This document shows, piece after piece, positions 21,872 through 31,218 of a DNA stretch of 64,000 nucleotides. The notes below the pieces were generated by a model. That model made no database searches, was not told the origin of the DNA, and saw only the letters and a program-made list of their open reading frames with translations. The translations under genes were made by a program, and so were the position numbers. Each line of letters begins with the position of its first letter. Position 1 is the first letter of the stretch. The stretch comes from Ophiobolus disseminans (taxonomy: Eukaryota > Ascomycota > Dothideomycetes > Pleosporales > Phaeosphaeriaceae): NCBI GenBank assembly GCA_010093685.1, contig MU006216.1:1315065-1379064 (forward strand). The letters are read 5' to 3'.

Positions 21872-23383
21872 ATGTCGCAGCTAATGGTGCGCAATTTGAC
21901 ATATTCGATTGTCTCTATCAAATGCGTTGAACATTTCGAGGATCCGAACACATTGCAAAGCAAAGCCAAAGGTCATCTATTCGGATCCAAGAACACACCA
22001 TCTGTAGCTCCTTCAGCTCCTAAGTTAGAAAAACATGCCGGCAGCTTCAAGAAGCAAGACGTGGACGTTGTGCTAGCACCTTTCGAATCACGAAGTCTTG
22101 GCCAGGATGGATCAACGCAAATTGATCCATCTGCGGTGTCACTAATCGAAACAACCCTCCGGCTTACAATCGAGAGCTCTGAGGGCATTCGGTATCGCAT
22201 TGATACACACCCTTCATATACTCAGAAGTCTTCACAAGCTTTTACTCCTTTGTCAGCGAGTTCATCACAAGGGTATACAGCGCTGTTCCATCCCTCGAGA
22301 CCGACAGCCCACCTCACCATACATACAAACCACCAATATGACTACCGAAGGTGGATGTTCAAAATTCCAGACACCTTTCCTTTATCCGCCATCAGCATCC
22401 CAGGAACTCACAATTCTCACACATACTACCGCGCCTTGCCTTCCGTCCGCTGTCAAGTAGTTGACCTTAAAACGCAACTCGAACACGGCATTCGCTTCCT
22501 CGACATCCGACTCCAACCCGTTCACGGAACGGATCCGTCCAAGAAAGACCTCTACCTCGTCCATGGCGCCTTCCCCATCAGCCTCACTGGCCCCAAGTAC
22601 TTCGCCCCCTTGCTCGAAACATGCTACGCCTTCCTTACCGCCAACCCCAGCGAAACAATCCTCATATCGCTCAAACGAGAAGGCGTCGGCAGCGCCTCAG
22701 ACGAACAACTCGCACACATCCTCGAGAAGCACTACATCGCCCCCAACGCATCGAAATGGCACACAGACACCACGATACCGTACCTAGGTGCCGTGCGCGA
22801 GAAATTAGTCCTCGTTCGCAGATTCAACATCCCATCGACATCCAAGCCCTACGGCCTCGACGCAACACCCTGGCCCCATAATTCCACACACGCGCTCTTT
22901 CCCCCAGGAAATCCGACGTTCTGCCTCCAGGACTTCTGCGAAGTCATGCTGCCCACATCCATACCGGAGAAACTCCAGCACTGCAACGAGCACCTCGTGC
23001 GCGCCGCGGCGTGCCATCACCACATTCCCGGCGTAACGACCGATGCTACAAACCCCGTGCCGCCGGGCCCACTCTACCTGAACTTCCTGAGCGCGAGCAA
23101 TTTCTGGAATAAAGGTTGTTGGCCGGGGAGTATTGCAAAGGTGGTTAATAGGGGAATGGAGGAGTGGATTTGTGAGGGGCATGGGGTGGAGGATGCGCCT
23201 GTGACGACGGGGCGGCCGGGGGAGGGTGATTGTGGGGATGTGGAGGTAGTGAGGAGGAAGAAAGCGGGAGACGGGGGCACGGGTATTGTGGTTATGGATT
23301 GTGTGGGCGAGAATGGGGATTGGGACTTAGTAAGGTTGATTGTGGGATTGAATTTGGGGGTGTTGATGAAGATGGATGGATAG
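21872..23383 (+). CDS. PI-PLC X-domain phosphodiesterase (PLC-like), 503 aa
   Basis: Intronless. The N-terminal ~150 residues form a beta-rich region without a named domain. The PLC-like TIM-barrel starts near residue 165 (FKIPDTFPLSAISIPGTHNS). The first catalytic His is in PGTHNSH (near 179), and FLDIRLQPV with LYLVHGAFP supplies the metal/acid residues and the second His (near 230). This is the single-domain type related to bacterial phosphatidylinositol-specific phospholipase C, which needs no PH, EF-hand or C2 domain. No signal peptide is seen. The likely substrate is phosphatidylinositol or a GPI-like lipid, but this is inference. Codon third positions turn G-rich near the 3' end. Confidence 0.88.
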   Translation: MSQLMVRNLTYSIVSIKCVEHFEDPNTLQSKAKGHLFGSKNTPSVAPSAPKLEKHAGSFKKQDVDVVLAPFESRSLGQDGSTQIDPSAVSLIETTLRLTIESSEGIRYRIDTHPSYTQKSSQAFTPLSASSSQGYTALFHPSRPTAHLTIHTNHQYDYRRWMFKIPDTFPLSAISIPGTHNSHTYYRALPSVRCQVVDLKTQLEHGIRFLDIRLQPVHGTDPSKKDLYLVHGAFPISLTGPKYFAPLLETCYAFLTANPSETILISLKREGVGSASDEQLAHILEKHYIAPNASKWHTDTTIPYLGAVREKLVLVRRFNIPSTSKPYGLDATPWPHNSTHALFPPGNPTFCLQDFCEVMLPTSIPEKLQHCNEHLVRAAACHHHIPGVTTDATNPVPPGPLYLNFLSASNFWNKGCWPGSIAKVVNRGMEEWICEGHGVEDAPVTTGRPGEGDCGDVEVVRRKKAGDGGTGIVVMDCVGENGDWDLVRLIVGLNLGVLMKMDG

Positions 23384-23468
23384 AGTTGGTATGTACAGTT
23401 GAAGCTAGGTGTCTACGGGCGTTTGTACATATATACAAGATGTTTCACAATGTTGCGCATCTATCCTC

Positions 23469-25305
23469 TCACTTTGAGTTCTTGGTGAGGCTGTCTTTGA
23501 GCTCCTTGATCCCTTCTTTTGCAATGGCACCGACATCCACCGTCTTACTATCCACCCCAGCATTCGCTTGCACACCTTCCGGTAGTCCTTCTTTCCTCCC
23601 AAGGGCCCCTGTGGCGCGAATGTACCCAGCCGTACTGATTCCAACCAACATACCTCCAAAATGACTTGCGTGGTCATTCTGCGACTTCTTCCTGAACACA
23701 GTCCTAATCTCCATGGCTATAAACGCCACAAGCAGCATCTTTGGCCAGAAGCTCACTTCCTGATCCTTCACAAACGGGATCTTGAGTGTCTCCTGGTCGG
23801 TGAGCAACAAGTACAGCGCCGAGATACCCCAGATAGCTGCAGATGCGCCGACACTGTGAGCACAAATGTTGCCTCGTCCCAGGTTGGCCCAGTACAATGA
23901 GACCAATGTGCCAACTGCGCCAGCAGACATGTAGGTTCCGAGGAATGTGCCGCGTCCGACGAGGTCGTGACATACAGGGCCGACGAGGCATAGCACCATC
24001 ATATTCGCGAGAAAGTGCTCATACTGGACATGCGAGAACACATTAAGCACAGCTTGTATGGCGCGTGGGTACCCAGGGACGTGCATGAAGTAGCGTGTCA
24101 TGAAAGGCCAGAGGGGCATGGCGCGCCACGCTATAGCGACCACGCCGTTTGCGAGGAGCAAGGCGCCGATGGTAGCTAGTGTTGGGGATACGTCGGGGAA
24201 GAGACGGTACGACGGCGAGGGAGGGAGATAGAAGTGTGCGAAGCCGTAAGAGAGGATGACGGTGAAGAGGACGAAGGCAGACATTGGGTAGAGGCGTTGG
24301 GCCTTGGTAGTCAAGTTAGTATACAAGCAGCAGAGAGTTCATGACCGATGGTGGGCTTACGAGAGTTGTTTTCGCCAGCATCTCCTCCGGACTGCTGAAC
24401 TCTGTGTTTGACAGTTTCTGATATTTCTCTGCCTCCTCCTTTCGCCGGCTAACTTGCTCGCGTCCAAAAATGTCCACGTACGTTGTCTGGCCTGGCTTCA
24501 TGAGCTGTGTGCCGGTTGGCGTCCGGACCCATTCTCCGCTTTCGAGCTTCGCTTCCATATCTCGCTCCTTCTGCTCCTTCTCCTCTGCTACTCGTGTGAT
24601 CTCGTCCAGTCGCTCCCTCCTCTTCTCCTCGATGTTGCGCTCGAACTGCGACTTGCCGACGTGCAGTATGCCGATCTTCCGCTCGTCCCGCTCCTGCTGG
24701 TGCCTCTCTTCTTCTTCTTTCTCCATCTGCTCCCTGTATGCGCGTGCAGGGTCCTTATACTTGGACTCCGTCTCCGGGTCGGCTAGCCATAGCTCGTACT
24801 GGATGCGGTTGGCTTCCTTCTCGGCCCAGTCTTCTGCCGCCCGGGCTTCGTCTATGGGGTATCTTTCGCGGAGCCATTCTAGTCCCTTTATTGCCATGGC
24901 TCGGTCTACATGCGTGTATTGCTTGCCCAAGTTATCGACGCCATAGTCGGCCAGCGAGCCTGCTGTCCGCCGGTGGTGCAAGATGCGTAGCACATTGTTG
25001 CCGTCCGTCGCAGACATTCCAGCGCCGAAGATTCGTCTAATTGTGCCATCATTCACCCGCCCTTCTGGCAGCGGCCCGATCCGTACCGTGCGTTTTGGGA
25101 CGTGTGGGACTGTGGGGGTGGATGGGGTATCGACGACCTGGGCCAGGTATCGACGGGTGGTGGTGAAGGGACGGCATCGTGGCTGTAGAGCTCGGTGCTT
25201 GAGGACTAGGGAGAGCAGTGGCGATTGAGAAGTGTGTTCAAGATGTGGTTGTGCGGTGCAGAGTCGCCTCGCGAATGCGGCGCATGCAGGTCGGAAGAGG
25301 GACAT
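23469..25305 (-). CDS. Rhomboid-family (S54) intramembrane serine protease with long N-terminal extension, 592 aa
   Basis: Exons 24361-25305 and 23469-24302 join in phase 0 across a 58-nt intron (GTAAGC...TACCAAG). The first exon opens with an Arg-rich presequence (MSLFRPACAAFARRLCTAQ), then a ~200-residue soluble part ending in a highly charged helix (about residues 175-260, many Glu/Arg/Lys). The second exon is the membrane domain with about six hydrophobic helices. The Ser is in HSVGASAAIWG (near residue 469) and the His in HASHFGG (near 529), the rhomboid dyad. A mitochondrial location, as for yeast Pcp1, is inferred from the presequence. The motif GASAA differs from the usual GASG. Confidence 0.88.
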
Positions 25306-25989
25306 GGTGTAGCCTGCGCCCGCTCACCCCAGGCGTTGCACGTAGGCTAAGCGTCGCACGTGGGTTCGGGTGGAGGGTGGATATGAATGAGTGTCACCTC
25401 ATCTGTTTGCATTGGCTGCTGCAAACAATGGCAGTCGGGCGTCAAGTCCGTCTTAGTGTCATCGGACTGGTCGATTGTTCGTGCTCCAAAACGTTTCGGC
25501 ATCGCGGAGGTGCGCACAGACCTCCACTCAACTTCCTCCTTGCGTGTGCTTCGACTTCTGGAATTCTAACTACGCGATTATTTTCTGCTTGTCATTTGGC
25601 AAAGAGTTATGATGCACGATAAAAATGATAATCCTGATGATGAATATAGCCTTTTGATCGCCATAGCTTGATCGATATTCTAGAGCAAGGTGGCCAACTT
25701 TCTGGCTTGACATACTACGGTCATGTTTTCTTCAATCAGAACTGTATTTTACTCTGTCAGATTCCTCTATCAAACATTTGTCATTCTACTCTTGATATTT
25801 TACATAGCACCGCTCCATTCAGGAAGTCACAACATGCACTTGCCCTTGTTCCTTCCGCGCAATGAGCGGCACCTGCCTATCCATCAGTATGCAGGCGCAA
25901 TCACCGAAACCAGCATCTTCTAGGAGCCAGTCACAAACACAATCCTCTCAACTCAGGCAGCCAAACATCACACTACTGCTTCATCAAGG
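25306..25989. other. Divergent intergenic region, rhomboid gene / small mitochondrial gene
   Basis: 684 bp with no supported gene. The part from 25560 onward is AT-rich. Promoters of both neighbours should lie here. Confidence 0.4.
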
Positions 25990-26526
25990 ATGCGTGGTCT
26001 CGCACGCTTCACCCGCCGCCCGTCCATCGGCCCTGCCTACGGTATCTACCAACCAAGCGTCTTCCCAAAGCGCCTCAGCTCCTCGTCTTCCACATCTACC
26101 TTGACCAGAGAACTCGATCAATCGTATATGACACTCAATTGGCAGTTGAATCTTGTGACTGTTTCGGCCTTCGGATGCGGTTGGATCACAGGCCATCTTG
26201 TCGGCAATTTCATCGACGGTACCAGCAAAAGGAACGAGGGACAGCAGCAAGCCGATGACGTGGACCAATATTCCTTCATTGAGAGGCAACGCCGTACACT
26301 CGAGGCATACGAGGAGATGTCGGAGCTTCAGTCAAGTTTGATCAAAAACCTGGATGCGATGGTGAAGATACAAGCTCAACAGTTGAAAGAGAAAGACGGA
26401 TTGAACGAAGAGCAAAACAAGTTGATTGTATCGCAGAGGGAGCTGATAAAGTGCTTGAGGGATCAGTTGAATATCGACATTGGCGAGGATGCGATCCACA
26501 ATGATGAGGGCGGAAGCTCGTTCTAG
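25990..26526 (+). CDS. Small predicted mitochondrial membrane/coiled-coil protein, 178 aa
   Basis: No family is recognised. The start MRGLARFTRRPSIGPAYG is Arg-rich and Asp/Glu-free, like a matrix presequence. A moderately hydrophobic segment lies at about residues 50-73 (LNLVTVSAFGCGWITGHLVG). From about residue 92 the protein is a predicted coiled coil (ERQRRTLEAYEEMSELQSSL and following Leu/Gln/Lys heptads), ending in an acidic tail. An inner-membrane protein with a soluble coiled coil is a reasonable guess only. Single exon. Confidence 0.65.
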   Translation: MRGLARFTRRPSIGPAYGIYQPSVFPKRLSSSSSTSTLTRELDQSYMTLNWQLNLVTVSAFGCGWITGHLVGNFIDGTSKRNEGQQQADDVDQYSFIERQRRTLEAYEEMSELQSSLIKNLDAMVKIQAQQLKEKDGLNEEQNKLIVSQRELIKCLRDQLNIDIGEDAIHNDEGGSSF

Positions 26527-26903
26527 CGCTGAGGAAGTGAAATGTGGCTTGTCGTAAGTACACTGTAATGCTACATGTGTTCATGGTTAACGGATCTAGA
26601 AGGCCAAGCTACGGAGGAAATGAGAATTTCGAATGACTAGGAGCATATGGTATGTGTCTTCTCGTCTAAGTATCGATCGACTGCCAAAAGTTTCACTTCA
26701 CAACATGATATGTGAAATCACGTTACAGGTCAGTCTTACAAGTGAGATTTGGGCGCATGTCGAGTGAATCACGGTACAGTTGCACTTACCATAAAACCCC
26801 CTTTAGCTTTATATCCAAAAGACTTTCCCTAAATACAGTCAACCGCAACCGCAACCGCAACCGCAACAACCCCTCAGAGTTTACTCACCTTCGATTCGAA
26901 ATC
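26527..26903. other. Intergenic region with AACCGC hexamer repeat
   Basis: 377 bp of promoter and leader for the next gene. Four tandem AACCGC hexamers start at 26841 (to about 26864), about 40 nt before the ATG. Nothing else is seen. Confidence 0.45.
26841..26864 (+). repeat. Short tandem repeat, four AACCGC units
   Basis: Four perfect hexamers in the putative 5' leader. A microsatellite of this kind can vary in length between isolates. Confidence 0.8.
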
Positions 26904-27269
26904 ATGCTTGCACAAGCTTACACCCGCGCCACCCGCACCACCCGCACCAGTCTCCACACACCCAGTCTCCGCCCCGTCCACACATTCCGTAGACCCACCA
27001 TCTCACATATCCACACCATCGCTCGTCAACCCAATAAGATGGGTACATCACCCATCGGCATGATCGGGGGCATTGCTAAGCCACTCATCATCGCCGAGTT
27101 ACTTTTTGCCGTAGGTACGGTGACTCTGGCTAACGAGGATGTAGTTGCCATGGATTGGAAGGGCGTAAGCTTTTTCGAGAAAACGAATGGTGGAGTAGTA
27201 CTCGAGAAGTTTGGTCGGAAGGTATCGGCAAAGAAGGAAGATGGGAAGTGGAAGTTTGGGATTGAATGA
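26904..27269 (+). CDS. Small hypothetical mitochondrial protein, 121 aa
   Basis: No family is recognised. ATG 26904 opens an Arg/Thr/Ser-rich leader (MLAQAYTRATRTTRTSLHTP) of about 45 residues that looks like a mitochondrial presequence. A hydrophobic stretch near residues 53-75 (GMIGGIAKPLIIAELLFAVG) may be a membrane helix. The C-terminal part is short and basic/charged. The leader contains repeated Thr-Arg units from an imperfect CCCGCACCA repeat. An open frame continues upstream to a non-ATG start at 26712, but the upstream part is compositionally unlike coding sequence. Confidence 0.6.
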   Translation: MLAQAYTRATRTTRTSLHTPSLRPVHTFRRPTISHIHTIARQPNKMGTSPIGMIGGIAKPLIIAELLFAVGTVTLANEDVVAMDWKGVSFFEKTNGGVVLEKFGRKVSAKKEDGKWKFGIE

Positions 27270-27459
27270 AAATAGGTGGAGGAGAGGAGGAGAGGAGGGA
27301 TGGAAACGTAATGAAGGTGTGATGGCTTTGGCCTAGCGTCATCAAAGATGATCAAACATTATGTATCGTTAGAACGAAATGCACAATGCCTCAAGTAGCA
27401 ATTCTCTGTAAGCCATTGCTACAAAATGGATCAATATACCCATCATCCGTCAGCGTGAG

Positions 27460-29003
27460 TTACACTTCTTTCCCTGCATCGCCGTTCATAGCCTCAGCTT
27501 TGCCTCTATCAACCGCATTGTCCTTCATTTTCATACGCTCAATCTCCGTGCGCATATTATTGAACTCCTTAAACCCCTGGAAATACTTCCTCCGGAAATC
27601 ATTCAAATCACTCGCCCTCGTGCCCTTCTCATACTCTTTCTTCACAGCCTCGAGCGCGCCCTCTGGCACTTCTGATTCCTGCAGTCGCCGATATGTCAGC
27701 AGTCTCCGCGACCACTTGTTGAACGCTTGCACGCAAACAGACTCGAGCTTCAGACATGGATGTGATGGGATGACGAGCTCGATGTCTTCGTCGTTTGCGG
27801 TGGGCATCCACATGCTGAGACGGCCGTTTTCGACTAGGGTGGAAACGGCGAAGGCGAGGATGTCGTCGAGCAGTGCCGTGAAGGAGTAGGGTCGCTTTGG
27901 TGGGATGTAGCCTGATATCTTATACTGATCTTCATGTGATTGGCGTTCATGCTCAAGGAGTTCCTGCCGCGATCCGAGCACTTTGAGGCCTTCTCGGATG
28001 CCATATGGCGGATCGCAGACGATGCCATCGAGGTAGCCTTTTCTGGAATCGTGGTCGAGTGGCAGTATTCGGAGTGGAGTGTTTGTAAGATCAGAAACGA
28101 AACCACCTAGATAGCTTGATGCTAGGTCGTATTGTTTGAAGTTGCCCACCACATCCATCTTTCCAGTTTGACCTCTTCTTGCGCTCCCTCCAGTGCCCCG
28201 GATGGTGCGGCCGTCGATATCGCTGCCAAATACCACTGCACCGAAATGAGCACATGCAATAGGGAAGCCACCGGTGCCCATGAAAGGGTCATAGAAGAGC
28301 GTTCCAGGTGCTACTTGCGCGATGTTGGCAGTCAATAGTGTGAGCTCCGCGTCCATTGAGGTCGTGCTAATATAGTGGCGTTTCTTTAGATCATATACCT
28401 TCTTCATCTCATTGCGCTTCGACTCCGCGATCAAGCGCCCGAAATACAAGTAATGAGGTTGGGACACGTTAAGCTTGTAGTCTTCGAATGCACGGAAGGC
28501 GACATCTGGATTGCGCATCTTGGGTTGTCCTTTGAAGCCCAGGTAGCTGAACGAATCGATGATGTCGCGCTGCTCGGCGGCCGACTTGCCACCCTGATAA
28601 CCCTCGACAGCGAAGCGAAACGTTGACTGTTCGTATTGCGACCATTTTGAACGTGAGTTGCTATGAACTGATTCGTGAAGTTCATCGTATGTTGCACCTT
28701 CGCCCCATAATTCGTAGATGCCTTGTGCTAAGATGCTGCGCGTGATGAGAGCTTTTGCTGCAGCATCAGAGGGCAAATTTACAAGGCAGTACGGAGACTA
28801 AAAGTGTCAGGATGGTTGTAACCATGGAAGAGATTATAATGGAAGTATAAAGTTTGTTTGTAAAATTAGGTTTGCGAGCTACGTACATCCGTCTCATATC
28901 TGATGATCTCTAGCTGGATGCCAGCAATCTCCGCTAGCGCCCGTAACTCGACTTTCCGGAAGCTTTCATGCGTTTGCGCAAGCCTCACAAGATATGTTGG
29001 CAT
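27460..29003 (-). CDS. TRM11: tRNA (guanine-N2-)-methyltransferase Trm11, 484 aa
   Basis: Exons 28887-29003 and 27460-28797 join in phase 0 across an 89-nt intron, reading IIRYETD then SPYCLVNLP. The N-terminal part corresponds to the THUMP-like region. The SAM-binding methyltransferase core has FYDPFMGTGGFPIACAHFGA, then GSDIDGRTIRG, and the catalytic DPPYG in GIVCDPPYGIREGLK. The end (RRLLTYRRL) is typical of Trm11. With Trm112 the enzyme makes m2G at position 10 of tRNAs in the cytoplasm. Length is close to other fungal Trm11. It forms the left border of the accessory island. Confidence 0.94.
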
Positions 29004-29321
29004 GGTGACGCGGTTTGGTGATGATGGTGTAATCTTCGTTCCGCAAATTTTTAGGGGCGTACAGTATTTCAGTCTGGTATAGGCATTCTCCACACCGAAC
29101 TTGGACTTGTTTTTCCAGTGGGCGATGTGTTATTTGTGATGCAGGAGTCAGAGCGAACGAGAAGGGAAGAAAATGGTGGGTCATGTGCAGCGGGCTGTGA
29201 TTGGCTCGCTAAGTCGGCAGGGGCAAGGGTCAACCTCTCCTCAACCATCTGATATCCCAGGTGACAAACATTTAACCAGTTTTTCTATTACGGACCACAC
29301 TCCAGTGCCTTAGCCGAACAG
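29004..29321. promoter_or_regulatory. Promoter region of TRM11 / 3' flank of paralogue A
   Basis: 318 bp upstream of TRM11 on the minus strand and downstream of paralogue A. No motif is claimed. Confidence 0.35.
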
Positions 29322-29874
29322 CTAGTCGATCTCTATGTCTCGATAGATGATCTCCGCACCCCGCTCAACACCAGACATGTAGATGATTAGATGCTCCACG
29401 ATCTTCTCATTTGAGTCGAAGCCCTTGGTCCACACATCCTTCACCCTCAAAAGATCGCCATCCCACGGTTTCCAGAGATAGAACCGCTTCTTTTCGTCCT
29501 GCAAGATAAAAGCATCGCCATCTTTCTCTCGGACCACTGGTCGTAGGCCCGCGACGTTGTAGGCTTGCGACAAGTTCGGTTCGAGTGGATTGAAGTACAC
29601 GTCCAACCACAGCTCGTTTGGATTATTAGACCAACAAAGATATCTCATAACTTCAGGGTCAAGTGCGACGTACGGGAGGCTGCTATGCTTGGGCAGCTGA
29701 CAAACCCTCCATGTATGCTGTGTCTTTGTTCGAAGCACCGCAGTGATCTCGGTTAGAAATGCGGAGCCATTATCCGAGTGTGCTGGAGTCTAGTCACGTC
29801 ATTCGAACTCGGACACAGTAGTCCATTTGTCGCTATCAGCTTACCTGCTCCAGGTTTGAACTGTCAAGTTGCAT
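29322..29874 (-). CDS. Unrecognised tandem-family protein, paralogue A, 165 aa
   Basis: Exons 29845-29874 (ten codons, MQLDSSNLEQ) and 29322-29789 join in phase 0 across a 55-nt intron. I recognise no family. The conserved domain (about residues 50-150) shares with three neighbours the blocks LPYVALD, WSNNPNELWLDVYF, P-N-L, NVAGLRPVVRE, FILQD, FYLW and WDGDLLRVKD. It is acidic and aromatic-rich, with no signal peptide or membrane helix. The ten-codon first exon ending in Gln is the same as in paralogue B, which supports this start and a common origin by duplication. The function is unknown. Confidence 0.75.
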
Positions 29875-30153
29875 AATCCGAGAGCGCTTCTCCGTGCGGT
29901 GTTTATTCGCATCCTCAAGGTACACCGTTTTTAAAGAACCACGCTAACGTGTGTGGTTGCTAGGTCGAGCGAGAGACGAATGCCTTACCATATTTGTTCG
30001 CTGCATGACGAGCTCCAATCTAAATCATTGTGGTTACATCAAGCGAGGGTCATGTTAGACCGCCGTTGCATGGCTACATTGTATCATCTTGTTCGACTAT
30101 ACACCCAGGAAAATCCGCCAGTACCACCAAGAAAGAATATTTATACAAGATAC

Positions 30154-30733
30154 TCAATCGTAAGTCCTGAAGACTCGCACGGCCTCCTCCTCAACCCAGG
30201 AGAGGTTAGCCAGGATGTTCTTCATCACGTCCTCAATATCCTTGAGCTCGGGACCCGTTGTCCAGTTGTCTGTCACCTTCAGAAGATGGCCATCCCACAT
30301 GTCCCACAAGTAACAACTGCCTTGCGCGTCACGGAGAATCCACGGATCTTCCCCATCCTCCTCCTTTAAGATTGGCCGCAAGCCCTCCACATTGAAGCCG
30401 CTCGAGAGATTGGGCTTGTCCTGGCTGAAGATCCCCTGTAGGTCCAAATCGCGAGGGTCATTCGACCATGTGAGTCCTTCAGTATACTCAGGTTTGAGCT
30501 TGATGTACAACAGTTCCTCCTCCTTCGGCAGCTCTGCGACAACTTCCTCGGTTCGCGCATCGGTCGTAAGCTTTCCTTTAGCAGGCGTGATCGGCGGTGT
30601 GGCCAGTGAACTGTTCTCGGCCTCGCTGTTGCAAGCGCTTGTAGCCTAAGTTCCAAATCAGCTTTGGAGGTAAACAGTTAACTGACGCTGCATGTTGACT
30701 TACTTGCATCGCGGTCTCTTCTCTATTTGACAT
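30154..30733 (-). CDS. Unrecognised tandem-family protein, paralogue B, 173 aa
   Basis: Exons 30704-30733 (ten codons, MSNREETAMQ) and 30154-30645 join in phase 0 across a 58-nt intron (GTAAGT...ACTTAG). A variable linker (ATSACNSEAENSSLATPP and following) leads to the shared domain: YIKLKPEY, WSNDPRDLDLQGIF, KPNLSS, NVEGLRPILKE, WILRD, CYLW and WDGHLLKVTDNW. It is the most diverged of the four in the last 40 residues. No targeting signal is seen. An imperfectly placed 13-bp direct repeat lies just upstream of the ATG. Confidence 0.75.
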
Positions 30734-31218
30734 GGCGAAGTGATAGATCAGCCGAGAAGATTGTCGATATCTCTCGTGTGTTGCAGCCGAGAAGATCTAA
30801 GTATATCCTATCCTGAGGAAAGACAGAAAAGGTCAACGCTTGCGCAACCAGTTGAACTCCAGGATCAAAGTACCAGTAGTTGATTGGGTGGTTGGGTGAT
30901 CGTAGGTTATGAGAGTTTGTGATCTGCTTTATTGAGGAGTGAACGTGTAGCATTAGTGTGGAGCGAGCTGAACCAAACAGATAAGTCAAAGTTTTGGTGG
31001 CGGTGTTGACTCAGCGAAATAGCGGCAACTACAAGGAGTGAATAGGATAGTCACTCAAACGGCTGTTGTAGGCGAGCGGCGCAACCAAGTGCGGGATGAG
31101 GTGACGAATGTGGGCTCCGCGCTCCTTACTCGATGGTTTCGCGAACGCCTCCAGGACCAAATACCTCCAACAAGTCAATCATTTGAGTCTCAACTTTTCC
31201 GGGTAAGTAGAGTTCACA
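30734..31218. promoter_or_regulatory. Divergent intergenic region in the island
   Basis: 485 bp between paralogue B (minus) and the unrecognised plus-strand gene. It contains the direct repeat CAGCCGAGAAGAT at 30749-30761 and 30784-30796. No ATG-initiated frame continues into the 31219 gene. Confidence 0.45.
30749..30796. repeat. 13-bp direct repeat CAGCCGAGAAGAT, two copies
   Basis: Copies at 30749-30761 and 30784-30796, 35 bp apart start to start, immediately upstream of the paralogue B ATG at 30733. It could be a regulator site or a duplication scar. Confidence 0.6.

Noticed and set aside
29795..29815. CATTCGAACTCGGAC stretch resembling a tRNA B box on the minus strand
   Set aside because: Lies inside the intron of paralogue A, without a matching A box or cloverleaf.
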